From Nemophila menziesii (taxonomy: Eukaryota > Streptophyta > Magnoliopsida > Boraginales > Hydrophyllaceae), in the NCBI GenBank assembly GCA_029959085.1, contig JARWIR010000003.1, forward strand, positions 31,015,505-31,079,504: a DNA stretch of 64,000 bases. Reading direction: 5' to 3'. Shown here in pieces: positions 20,403-30,240 of the stretch (its first letter is position 1; each line of letters starts with the position of its first letter). The position numbers and the translations under genes were made by a program. Below the pieces are notes generated by a model. That model ran no database searches. It was not told the DNA's origin and saw only the letters and a list, made by a program, of their open reading frames with translations.

Positions 20403-22829
20403 ATGGCAGTATATTTTCAGTGTTATTTTAATGGTAGCATTTACCGCCAAGCTAATGGTGGTGTCTCTTATAATGGTGGAAACAGTATCTTCATTCTAGT
20501 AGAAGATAATACGTCAATAATCAAGCTAAAAAGAATCATATGTCAAGGTTGCGGTTTTGATAGTGAAAAGGTTGATGTCCAGATCCAGTGGAGGATGCCA
20601 TTAAGTCAGGATCCTCCAAAGTACGATTTGCTCCCTGTAAACGATTCCGGGATTATTCAGTTATTGTTTGATCGGCAACGGGAATCGAGTAATGGATATA
20701 TCGAGTTGTATGTAGATTTTTCACGACAACAAGATTATGTTAACACTGAAAGGGTAATCCGTAGATCACGTGTTGTATCAGCTACTCCAACATCTACTGA
20801 AGCATTATTTCAAGTGGATCCAAACACTATGAATGAGATCTATATCCCTGATGAGGATAGGTTGTCAAGCGATGAGGAATATATTCCCGAGGATGATACG
20901 GTGTCCAACGATGGAGAGTATTCGGATACCTTCAGTGAAGGGTCGTCAACCGATGAGGAGGCCCCACCAAAAATCATGGAACCTCCTCATCCTGGATTTG
21001 TAGATGTTTCTTGGGCTGATCAAAACGTCTGCAGTGATTGGGCGAATTGTTATAATGATTCAGTGGGAGAGGGTGGTGATATAAGTAATGGGACGATGTT
21101 TTACTCAAAGGAGGCATTTACAGACGCCATCAAAGCATGGCACATAGCTAGACACCGCCAATTCTCGGTGAAAAGGACTGCTGTTGATCACGTTTCTCTT
21201 GTATGTAAAATGAAAGATACGGGTTGTCGATGGAGCTGTCGGTGTTCGTTACGGAAAAGTTCGATGATGTGGGTTGTTTCAAAGTTAAACGAACCTCACT
21301 CATGTCGGTATGAAGTGGTGTTGAAGAATCATCGCAACATCACATCCGAGTTTGTGGCTGATAAGGTGCACCACCTAGTGAGAGCTGATTTAGGGTTACC
21401 CATCTCAGTAATAAGGGCAAGCATCTTCCAACAATTCCAATACAATATATCGTATTCGAAGGCTTGGCGAGCGAAACAAAAAGTTTTAGAGAGAATGTTT
21501 GGTACCCATGAGGAAGCGTTTCCGAAGCTCCCAAGACTTTTCGCGGAGATCCTGCGCTCAAACCCTGGAAGTGTTGTCGAATTTAATCATCGTTTCGTCC
21601 AACATTCCACAAACACCGCAACATTCGAAATGGTCTTTTGGGCATTTGGAGCCGCTATTGAAGGTTTCCGATTCTGTAGGCCGTTGTTGAGTATTGACGG
21701 TACTCATTTATACGGAAAATACAACGGTAAGTTACTCGTCGCTGTCGCATACGATTCTGTTAATGCCCTCTTTCCCTTATGCTTTGCCATAGTCGATAGC
21801 GAGACGGCGGATTCGTGGGGTTTCTTTTGTAGGTGTTTGAGAGAATTCGTAACGCAACGTGATCTCTGTATCATGTCTGATCGACATCCTGGCATTATTC
21901 AGGCGGTGCGAATACATTTGCCGACTGCTAAACATCGATTTTGTGTGCGTCACATCGTAAGTAATTTCAACACCAGATTTAAAAACACCACGATGAAAAA
22001 ATATTTGTACACAATGGCGAGTCGCAGTTGCAAGTGGAAATTTGAAGAAGAATATGCTCATTTTTGTAAAACATCATCCTACAAGAGATGGATCGAGAGG
22101 ATCCCCCTCGAACAATGGTCGCTCGTGCACGATGGAGGTTACCGATATGGTGTTTTGACCACAAATTTGGCCGAAATTTTCAACAACGTGATGAAAGGAT
22201 CTAGAGGGTTGCCCATGACTGCAATCGTATTGCTAACATTCTATCGGTCAAACGATTATTTCACACTTAGACGTAAAGACACGGGCCTTCCAGAGAATCT
22301 TGGGAAAACATTTCCGTTTATCGTACAGAATTTGATCGATCTTAGTACTGCAAAATCCAGGAAGTGTAGATTCATAGGTTTCAACCATTTGGAGGGTCTA
22401 TACGAAGTGGAGGCACAACGCGAATACACGTCGGCAGGAAGGGTAGCTCCAGGACTTTTCAGGGTAAATCTTAATGACCGCTCTTGTGATTGTGGAGAAT
22501 GGCAGATATTTCACATACCATGTCCACATGCACTGACAGTCGGTGCGTGTTGGAATTTGGGTGAAAAGGATATGGTATCCCCGTACTTTACTAGCCAAGC
22601 ACATCACAGACAGTGGCTGCCGAGCTTTAACGTCATGAATGGCCCCTATTATTGGCCAAATTATGAGGGAGTCGAGGTTGTGGGAGATCCTAGTAGATTT
22701 ATTACTAAACGTGGTCGAAGAAAGACGGCTCGCATTCATAATGAAATGGATGCAAGAGAAAAAACTGGTAGCAATAACTGCGGCAAATGCAAGCAACCTG
22801 GTCACAATAGGAAAACGTGCAAAGCATGA
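20403..22829 (+). CDS. mudrA: MULE transposase (MURA family)
   Basis: A single open exon of 808 codons. The N-terminal about 110 residues resemble a PB1-like domain found in many plant MURA proteins. An acidic linker follows. Residues about 230-300 match the MuDR DNA-binding domain (FYSKEAFTDAIKAWHIAR, then the Cys/His-containing CRWSCRCSLRKSSMMWVV). The catalytic core carries LLSIDGTHLYGKY (Asp about 431), MSDRHPGI (Asp about 493) and a Glu at about 590 in NLAEIFN, in the spacing of the MULE DDE domain. A SWIM zinc finger (SCDCGEWQIFHIPCPH) lies at about 694, and a CX2CX4HX4C knuckle ends the protein. It would bind the inverted ends and cut the element out. Length and domain order are complete, with no stop. 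Convergent with the PMD gene, 180 bases apart. Confidence 0.96.
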   Translation: MAVYFQCYFNGSIYRQANGGVSYNGGNSIFILVEDNTSIIKLKRIICQGCGFDSEKVDVQIQWRMPLSQDPPKYDLLPVNDSGIIQLLFDRQRESSNGYIELYVDFSRQQDYVNTERVIRRSRVVSATPTSTEALFQVDPNTMNEIYIPDEDRLSSDEEYIPEDDTVSNDGEYSDTFSEGSSTDEEAPPKIMEPPHPGFVDVSWADQNVCSDWANCYNDSVGEGGDISNGTMFYSKEAFTDAIKAWHIARHRQFSVKRTAVDHVSLVCKMKDTGCRWSCRCSLRKSSMMWVVSKLNEPHSCRYEVVLKNHRNITSEFVADKVHHLVRADLGLPISVIRASIFQQFQYNISYSKAWRAKQKVLERMFGTHEEAFPKLPRLFAEILRSNPGSVVEFNHRFVQHSTNTATFEMVFWAFGAAIEGFRFCRPLLSIDGTHLYGKYNGKLLVAVAYDSVNALFPLCFAIVDSETADSWGFFCRCLREFVTQRDLCIMSDRHPGIIQAVRIHLPTAKHRFCVRHIVSNFNTRFKNTTMKKYLYTMASRSCKWKFEEEYAHFCKTSSYKRWIERIPLEQWSLVHDGGYRYGVLTTNLAEIFNNVMKGSRGLPMTAIVLLTFYRSNDYFTLRRKDTGLPENLGKTFPFIVQNLIDLSTAKSRKCRFIGFNHLEGLYEVEAQREYTSAGRVAPGLFRVNLNDRSCDCGEWQIFHIPCPHALTVGACWNLGEKDMVSPYFTSQAHHRQWLPSFNVMNGPYYWPNYEGVEVVGDPSRFITKRGRRKTARIHNEMDAREKTGSNNCGKCKQPGHNRKTCKA

Positions 22830-23008
22830 TTATTTTTGTGATGTTTTATGTAATCTTAACTATTGTTTTAATGAGAATATTAACTTTTTAGTAAATATTT
22901 GCGAATCAAACAAGCACCAAACATTAGTAAAATAACACGTAGTGTTTAACAAGCAATCAAGTAACATAAATTAAGTCATACATAATTATAAAAAAAACTG
23001 CCACATAA
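22830..23008. other. Intergenic junction between the convergent MULE genes
   Basis: About 180 bases of AT-rich sequence where both transcripts must end. Confidence 0.5.
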
Positions 23009-25014
23009 TTAACCTAGATTATCCCTTCTAAATCGCACACGTCTAGACGAAGAACCTTCAGGTGGTGGTGGAGATACATTATCTGGTAAAATTGATAGGC
23101 CAGCGAACTCATTTAATATTCCGTCTAGTTCTTCGTGCAACCCTAAACTCCTCATATTATTTGCCCGTTGCCTAAGCCATTTTTGTGAACCACGATCACC
23201 GTATCGGATAACGTGCGAAGCTGCTTCTCGTGTATCTCGAATAGCGGCTTCAGTAACTAGTTGCATCTACAATAAATTTATGGACTGTTTAAAACATAGA
23301 CTACAAAAAACAAAATAGTAGTTAAAGCCTTACATACCTGATACGCCATTTGGCTTCCGCGCGGCTTATACTCAGTCTCTTGTATAGTACTTGACGGTAG
23401 AACATCTTCCTCCAATATAGCACACGTATCCCGTTCTAAAGGTCGCAGAACAATTTTACGGGTAACTCCAGAATACCACGCAGTATATTCCTCAGCTGTA
23501 CATGGTTCAGGTTCAAACTGGCGATTTTCACGATCTTCCCATTGTTGGAGCATTACATTAAACATCGATCTTACCCTGCTCTTATCATGTAAATCATCGG
23601 TTGTACGGTCGACTTCTGGTGGTATGTAGAATATACCTTCAAGTTGGTGCATAACCCGTTCTGGTCGATAATACTCTATGACGGAAAACCAAAATAGTGG
23701 AACCGTGGAACGGTAAATGTGAGCGCCTTCCGTGCATATATGGACTACTTGAGCAACCCGCTCATCGTCATATGGCCGCCAAATAACCTATGGTAAATAT
23801 ACAATTAAGCTACTATAAAAATATTTTAAGAATTAGCGTTATACCTGACTATGTTCTTGATTATCAAACTCATCTCTATATAGCTGTAATTGAGAACTTT
23901 TCAAACTTTGAGTAAAATTTTTATCTCCGTACCAACTACAAAGTCATACACAACGAAACATTGTAACTAAAAAAATACTGGGTAAATAAAGTGTTATTTG
24001 TTTCTACTTACAATGAGGCAAAACATTTCAGATGAACCTCGTAAAACATTTTCATTACCGGACGACCAACATGAAAGTGTTCCCAGGACCAAATCTGTAT
24101 CATATAAAATGATTTAAAAATTAAGGATATAAAATAAGAATTGAAAAGCGATAAATAAAATAAGAATTTACCTGGAGTAGGATAGCACATCCTTTAAACG
24201 TATGAATTTCAGCATGTACGGTGCACTCACACAATGCTGAGTACAACCCAGCAAGAATTGCCGAGCCCCAGCTATATCCCCCGATGGCATTCACATCCTC
24301 GAGAAGTGGCAGGTACTTCAGATTAACAGTATTACCTGAAGCATCAGGGAAAAAGAGCATACCCAGTGCATATAATATGTACGCCCGTGCTTGAAATATT
24401 ATCTGATCTTGGGTAGGGTTTTCAGGTAGGTCTTGAAAATTCGTTACCAGCCACTTCGACTTTACGCTTTTCACTTTTTTGTTACGTGAATAGTTTGAAG
24501 AGGCACCTAGTAGTCGATCACACATGTCATGAAGATCCTCATCAGTGTTGACAGCGATGACGGGCTGACCATCAATAGGCACTCCTAAAATCATTGCAAC
24601 ATCTTGCAAGGTCACTGTAATCTCACCACCACGCATGAGAAATGTGTGTGTCTCGCGCCGCCATCTCTCGCCTAATGCCTTTAATAGTGCATGGTCTAAA
24701 ATTGTACTCCCATATGACTGAATACACCCGAAACCCGCATCCGTGACAATTTGCCTGACTCGAACGTCTTCCAATGCCCATGGCGCATTTCTATAGTACT
24801 TCATTGAGTAATCGTAATCTTTCTCCTGATATATAAATATTAACATAAGTAGAAAATAAATAATAATTACATAAACAATATATTTTACAACAAATAAAAT
24901 TACCTCAAATATCTTAGAGCTCCTATGGTTGTCTTGAAGCCATAAAAAATTTTTATCGTAAGTTGTTTCATAACTACTACTACTCTCACCCTGTGAACCT
25001 TGTGAGGTATACAT
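23009..25014 (-). CDS. PMD (plant mobile domain, MAIN-like) protein carried by the MULE
   Basis: Six coding exons with GT-AG introns: 25,014-24,904; 24,825-24,172; 24,094-24,012; 23,935-23,845; 23,787-23,338; 23,266-23,009. They join in frame to a 548-residue product. PMD motifs: residues about 50-75 (APWALEDVRVRQIVTDAGF), RWRRETHTFLMRGGEITVTLQD followed by VAMILGVPIDG, GGYSWGSAILAGLY, then WSWEHFHVGRP in exon 3, VIWRPY and VPLFWFSVIEYYRPERV in exon 5. The C-terminus (exon 6) is basic and Pro/Ser-rich. PMD is known from host proteins MAIN and MAIL1, from PP7-long-form-like proteins and from transposons; its molecular role in transposons is unsettled. I chose the ATG at 25,014, just after an acceptor site at 25,025. 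No stop or shift is present. Confidence 0.88.
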
Positions 25015-25680
25015 CTTTAAATTCCTAATATAACACAAATATTTGTTATAAATCGTGTAATTTTTTAAAATGCTAATTACTAATAATGTATTTTTTAAAA
25101 CTATACTCCTACACTCTAAAATAATTGCCTAACAAATTCAATAAAACAATTCTAAAATAATTAAAATTAAATTATTTCAATTAATATTATAAAAAAAACC
25201 CTAAATTTAACGCATTTTTTTTCAAACTAATATAAATATAAATATATTACAATAATTTATTTAACTTAAAAAAAATATATAATATAGTAATATATCTTAT
25301 CATTAATAATATTTTAACTAATTATAATAACATTAACCTAATTTAAGTTTTACAATTCTACATAAAATATAAACATTAATAATTAAATAATAATTAAATT
25401 AAAAAAAAAAAGGATAGAAAAACATACCTTTTCCCGTAGAAGATGTAAGAGGAAGATCAAAACTGTAAATCTAAAATATATAAAACAAATAAACATTATA
25501 AATAAAACAATATAATAAATTAAAAGAAAATAAAAGAAAATAAAAGAAAAGTGAAGACACTTACCGTGAGAGGAGAGCTTGGAAAATGGATTGAGAAAGA
25601 TGGAATGAGTGAGAGAATAGAGAAATTGATGGAGAAGGTTGGAGTGAGGGAAAGAATGAGGAGGAGAGGTATTTATAGAG
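25015..25680 (-). promoter_or_regulatory. Promoter and spliced 5'-UTR of the MULE PMD gene
   Basis: TATAAATA on the minus strand at 25,677-25,670. Two 5'-UTR introns can be read: 25,564-25,463 (GTAAGT...TTTACAG) and 25,427-25,025 (GTATGT...TATTAG). Between them lies a 35-base exon. The layout mirrors the transposase side, which also has a TATA box and a 5'-UTR intron. Confidence 0.55.
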
Positions 25681-25717
25681 GGGGAAGGCGGTGCGCGCGC
25701 AAAGCACACGGTGCTAA

Positions 25718-25881
25718 TTCGGTAACTGGGTTACCGAAAAACAAGAAATTCGGTAACTGGGTTACCGAAATTATCTTTTCGGTAAATGGGTTACCGAATT
25801 GGTATACCCTTGCAATTACTTCGAATCATGGTATACTTTTGTCTTTTCTTTTCTTGTCAGGTATATTCTGACAATTTACTC
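25718..25881 (-). repeat. Right terminal inverted repeat of the MULE
   Basis: Reverse complement of the left end. Palindromic units at 25,718-25,738, 25,749-25,769 and 25,778-25,798. The outermost unit on each side shares the variant CCATTTACC / GGTAAATGG, so the units were duplicated before or together with the inverted ends. Followed by TGTTTTTTC at 25,882-25,890. Confidence 0.9.
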
Positions 25882-26625
25882 TGTTTTTTCTACGCTTAGC
25901 TTTGATATCTTTGGGAAACAAGAATCACCCGTCAAATGTCAAAGACTTTTTCATTTTATTTTTCTTTTGGTTTGGTGATTGGGAAAAATTTGGGTAGTCT
26001 CCTCCTATATGTGGAGACATGGTTCTGGTATTAAATAAACAATTTTTTATTAACAAATATAAGAGTGGAGTTTTTGTCTGCATACAGTAACCATCTTTCT
26101 GATTTTTTCTTCAACCATCTAACGATGATCTAATGAATGTTAGTATTTTATTATAATTTTACAATTGTACTTATTAACCATTTTTACCATTTTCATGTAT
26201 TTAGAAATTGACTTTAAAAAATGTATTTAGAAAATTATTTTTATTTTTTATCATCTTAATCTAATATATGTTAAAATTCCCTTTATTTGATATAATCAAT
26301 AATAAAAAAATAACAAGTAAATTATTAAAAATATAAATTAAATATTATAAATTATTTATATTAGTTTTTTTAAGATATTTAAAAGTTATTGTTTAATATT
26401 GCATAAACTAACATGAAATTAGATATATTGTTATAATATTCGGTGGGAACCTGTTTGAACATATTTTAAAAATTTCAAATTTTTGCGAGTAGCGGGTTTT
26501 AAAACGGAAACGTGCAAACCTGCACGACTTGATTATCCTTTTATTATACAAAATTAGAAAATTAATAATGTTTATTTTACTTGAAAAAATTATAAGGATC
26601 ACGTTTTTCTTATTCTATGTTATGA

Positions 26626-26862
26626 TGTAGAAATCGCCGTCTAGGCGTCGACTTGGCAAACGGTTTGGTCCTTACTTTGATGACTTAAATAGTTAAGTGA
26701 ATTTTATGACTTAAATAGTTAAAAAAATTATAATTACTATATATATTACTAAATATATAGAATTAAATAACGAGATTCAAAACCCCCTAGGCCCCGCATA
26801 ATCCCACCTAGGCGCTAGGCCCCGGGTCGACCGTTTAAGTCGCATAACCGAGTTCTACAATA
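26626..26862. repeat. Possible small MITE inside the 1.8-kb element
   Basis: Short imperfect inverted ends (TGTAGAAATCG and CGAGTTCTACA) flank a GC-richer segment with palindromic CCTAGGCG blocks. No target duplication is clear. Confidence 0.35.
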
Positions 26863-27477
26863 TAGATTCTATGCTTATTATTTCTTCATTTTCTTTTAAT
26901 TTTTTCCAGAATTTCAATAATATTCCATCTAATAAATCTAACTTTGTATTCCATTATGGCATTATCTCAATTTTCTTAATTTTAAATTTTATTTTTTCCT
27001 AATATCTCAGTTTATATTTACTAAAACTGGAATTTATTTTAGTTTAAATTAGATCTTAAGTTATATTTTTCTTTAAACTTTCATTTGTTATTATGATATT
27101 TTTACTGAATTTTTCAAACTATTGAGGTTAGATTATTATAATTTTTTTACTGAATTTTTCAAACTTTTGCGGTTAGATTATTTTAATTTTTTACTCGAAA
27201 GACATATAAATAAGATTGTTACTTATTTTAATGGTTTGAATACTTATACAGTGATTAGATAGTCATGTGATCAAGTTTTATTTGAGTCAATATAATTTTT
27301 AAATTTATTTAAACAGACTAATATAAATAATTTATGATATTTAATTTTTATTTTACTAATTTACTTATTATTTTATTATTATTAGTTGCAAAAAATAAAG
27401 TAAATATTAAAGTATATTAGATTAACATGATAAACAATAAAAATAGTTTGCTATATATATGAAGATACTAAAATTGA

Positions 27478-27596
27478 GATCGATAGTTGGCCTAGTGGTT
27501 AGGTTACTCCGCAGAGACCAAAAGGTTTTGGGATCGAATCTCTTTGGAGTTATTTACTTCGAATCCAAAGTGGCTCTCTCATGTATTCAAAAAAAA
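27478..27596 (+). repeat. tRNA-derived SINE
   Basis: About 119 bases with an A box (TAGTTGGCCTAGTGG, from 27,484) and a B box (GGATCGAATCT, 27,531-27,541) of an RNA polymerase III promoter, ending in a run of nine A. Flanked by a 13-base duplication: ATACTAAAATTGA at 27,465-27,477 and ATGCTAAAATTGA at 27,597-27,609. These features show LINE-driven retroposition and exclude a functional tRNA gene. Confidence 0.85.
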
Positions 27597-27910
27597 ATGC
27601 TAAAATTGATTAATAAATAAACGTTTTAAAATTATAATAAAATAGTTTTGTTTTGATAATCCAAAGGTTGAAAAAAAAAAACCAAAAGATTGCTACTTTA
27701 TGCAGACACTCACGTTTGTTAACGAAAAAAATTAGTTTTTTAATACCAAAACTATAACCCCACATATAGGGTGAGACTACTCAAGTTTTTCCCTGGGTGA
27801 TTGGTCTACTCATAGTATTTCTTTTCAAGGCAATTTCTACTGATAAATCAAACCCTCATTTCTTTAAAAAAAAATCGAAAAAACATAGTATTAAGATAGA
27901 CATACTAAGA

Positions 27911-28137
27911 GCTCGTTTGGGATTGATTATTTTGCAGCTAAAAGCGTTTTTTGATTAAAATTAAATTATTTGTAAAAAATACTAAAAAATATTTTGACAT
28001 CTAAAATCACTTTAAGTGGTTATTTTAATAATCACTAATCTAGTGCTTTTCCTAAAAGTGATTTTAAGAGTATAAAATATTGCTATGGATATAAAATTAC
28101 TTTAAGTGATTATTTTGAAAAACAATCCCAAACGAGC
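27911..28137. mobile_element. Foldback MITE (227 bp)
   Basis: Perfect 15-base inverted ends (GCTCGTTTGGGATTG) and a largely self-complementary interior (AAAATCACTTTAAGTGGTTATTTT against its partner). The flanks ACTAAGA (27,904-27,910) and ACTAAGT (28,138-28,144) suggest a 7-8-bp duplication as in hAT elements. Confidence 0.75.
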
Positions 28138-28144
28138 ACTAAGT

Positions 28145-29060
28145 TATTAAAAAAGTGACGAGAGTGGGAATATGGAAACAAGAAGAAAACATACAACAAA
28201 ACACGATAGCAACAAGATTACAAGAACAAAGAAAAGATGCAAAGTCGATATGCTAAAAAGACATCATCTATCTAAAATCATTTAAGAGAGATACTACAGA
28301 AATAGATGGGAGAATCATAGATTCAACGTAACTAGGAGGATCATCATCGTAGACACTATAAACAATATCTGATCAAGTCGACATTCACAAATCGCAGAGT
28401 CGTCAATCATCACTCATCCTCCAAAAGTACCAGTAAAGACAATGGTAAAGGTTTGGTGTCCAGAAGAATTCAAAAGTACATCGAATTTGAAGTTGTGAAA
28501 AGGGAGGAGTTTATTAACCATTTTAGTCTCAACAGAAGGAAACAAATATACCGACTCACATGATAAAAATCAGAAAGGTAGCTTAGGTGGAATTGATCCT
28601 TGCCTCTTAACCAAATTCTTAAAGAAAAAATCCCCAACAGTTTTACTTCACTTGTCCACCACCACCGGAAAATCTCAATACAATTAAGATTTGCGCAAGG
28701 AGTTCCTCCACCAACAAACTCAGAGTCATGAACAATACTCCAAATAATGATGGAGTCTTTAATAGTAACCAGATGAGTTTTGTATATCTAACCTAAAGTT
28801 TTGCGTATGAATCAACTTCCTTCCGCACGTTAAGAAAGTATATGATACCTGGATTTGCTGGGTATCCCGATTGATTGGGTTTACTCCAAAGATCAGGAAA
28901 AAAAGCCATTAAGCGCCAATTGATAGGACTCACAAAGTCCCAATAATAATTATCCAAATATCTCCACTACCAAGCTATCACACAATTAGATTCAAACTCA
29001 TCTTGAAGAGAATTGTGTATGCTGGACTAACATTTTTGCAAGTAATGAAGAAAAATAACA
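28145..29060. other. Unassigned sequence
   Basis: More mixed in base composition than its surroundings, but I find no frame, domain or repeat on either strand that I recognise. It may be a decayed gene or transposon. Confidence 0.4.
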
Positions 29061-29436
29061 ACCAACTCACTCAATTCATCATACAACTCATATATAGTAA
29101 CCTTTGAAAATAGTTAAGTTTTATCGGTTGGACCTGTAATTTTGTGGGTTATGGACAAACAGTCACCAACCCACACAAATCATCATACACCTCATAGACA
29201 GTAATACGTGAAAATAGTTAAGTTTTATGGGTTAGACTTATTATTATGTGTGTTGTGGATAACCAAACACTAACCAAGACAATTTATCATACAACCGATA
29301 ACCGATAACCATTAACATGTAAATATAAGCAAGATTTATGGGTTGTACTAGCATTGTTGTGGGTTGTTGACAAAACAATCACAAACCCACTTAATTCAGC
29401 ATACAAACCATCCATATAAACGTGTGAAAATATCCA
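29061..29436. repeat. Imperfect tandem repeat of about 108 bases
   Basis: About 3.5 copies, starting near 29,061, 29,170, 29,278 and 29,387. Each contains TCATACAA...GTGAAAATA(G), TTAAGTTTTATGGGTTGNAC and TGTGGGTTGTGGACAAA. Copies differ by many substitutions, so the array is old. Confidence 0.7.
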
Positions 29437-29473
29437 CTGCGTGGTTCATTTTATATTAAAATGATGCTTAGTT

Positions 29474-30240
29474 GTGTATAAACTAGGTCGAAGTTTTATA
29501 ATCTATTTTGTTGCAGCTATGTCAATACAATATCAATTGTGTGTTTCTAGGTTTTCAATGGTGGTCGACTCACGGACGCACACCTTGTCGAGTGTCTTCA
29601 CTTTACATTCTACACGTTTATTAGAGGAATATTTGACAAAAGGCATGAGTAGGCGATGTAACAAAGGAGATAAGTACATATAAGAGATTGTGAGAACATA
29701 TAGAGTAGAAGAAACAAGGTTTGTGATAGGTGGAAAAACAATTGACCTTTCTCCTACTAATGTTCGACTCATGTTAGGGGTTGAAGAGGGTTAAAATGAA
29801 GTCCTAGAGTTCACATAAGAGTAACAATAAGACCTGAGGGTTTCATTAGACATTTACTGAACCTCCATGGTCAGCTAAGTCAACTACTACTAAAATACAA
29901 ATAAGAGAAGTGTTGCCAGTGGTACCTCAGACCGAAGAAACAATCTAGATCTATGTCATCATGGCTGGGATACTTTCGCTGGAAACAATATTATATCCAA
30001 TAGTGTTGAACCATTTACCGAGATGGATAGTAAAAGTATGTGAGAATCTGGATCATAGCAGGGATTGCGGATGGTCAATTCATATGGTCAAGAATATTAT
30101 CCAACACATCCAACAGGTTACTCGATATAACCTTCTAGGTTGCACCTGTATTTTTTCGGTGAGAATAGTTGATGTCTCTTATTTTGGGATAGATTTAGAG
30201 GCAAACGAGATATCACTTTGGTCGGTTATTAAGCTTTAAA
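29474..30240 (+). pseudogene. Degenerate coding remnant, possibly a transposon-borne plant protein
   Basis: Broken frames on the plus strand read TRFVIGGKTIDLSPTNVRLMLGV (about 29,715-29,780) and then WSIHMVKNIIQHIQQVTRYNLLGC (about 30,075-30,150). The order of a 'GGKTIDLSPTNV..MLGV' block followed by a 'LGCT' block recalls DUF1985- and PMD-like proteins of plant transposons. Similarity is weak and I give it only as a possibility. Confidence 0.3.

Larger units (their letters stand above)
19778..25881. mobile_element. Complete Mutator-like element (MULE) with transposase and PMD gene
   Basis: A 6,104-base element with perfect 9-bp target duplications. Terminal inverted repeats start GAGTTAATTGTCAGAA on the left and read GAGTAAATTGTCAGAA from the right; similarity extends about 170-180 bases inward and includes three 21-base palindromic units at each end. 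Two genes converge: a MURA-type transposase (plus) and a PMD protein gene (minus). Each end carries a TATAAATA box (20,120-20,127 plus; 25,670-25,677 minus) followed by pyrimidine-rich leader and 5'-UTR introns. Both genes are open, and the identical target duplication suggests recent insertion, so the element may still be autonomous. Confidence 0.96.
25981..27793. mobile_element. Non-autonomous MULE-like element (1.8 kb)
   Basis: About 110 bases at 25,981-26,095 match the reverse complement of 27,690-27,793. Ends read GGGAAAAATTTGGGTAGTCTC and its complement. Flanks are TTGGTGATT (25,972-25,980) and TGGGTGATT (27,794-27,802), a 9-bp duplication with one mismatch. The ends are unlike those of the neighbouring 6.1-kb MULE, so it is another family. 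The interior is AT-rich, has no coding frame and contains a SINE. Divergence between ends suggests it is old. Confidence 0.8.

Noticed and set aside
24121..25038. 305-codon continuous reading through the first PMD intron
   Set aside because: The stretch 24,903-24,826 has GT-AG borders and codes for a non-conserved hydrophobic run that would interrupt the domain; splicing keeps the frame, so it is an intron and not a membrane segment.
27478..27596. tRNA gene
   Set aside because: Only the A and B boxes remain; no cloverleaf, and there is an A-tail and a target duplication, so it is a SINE.
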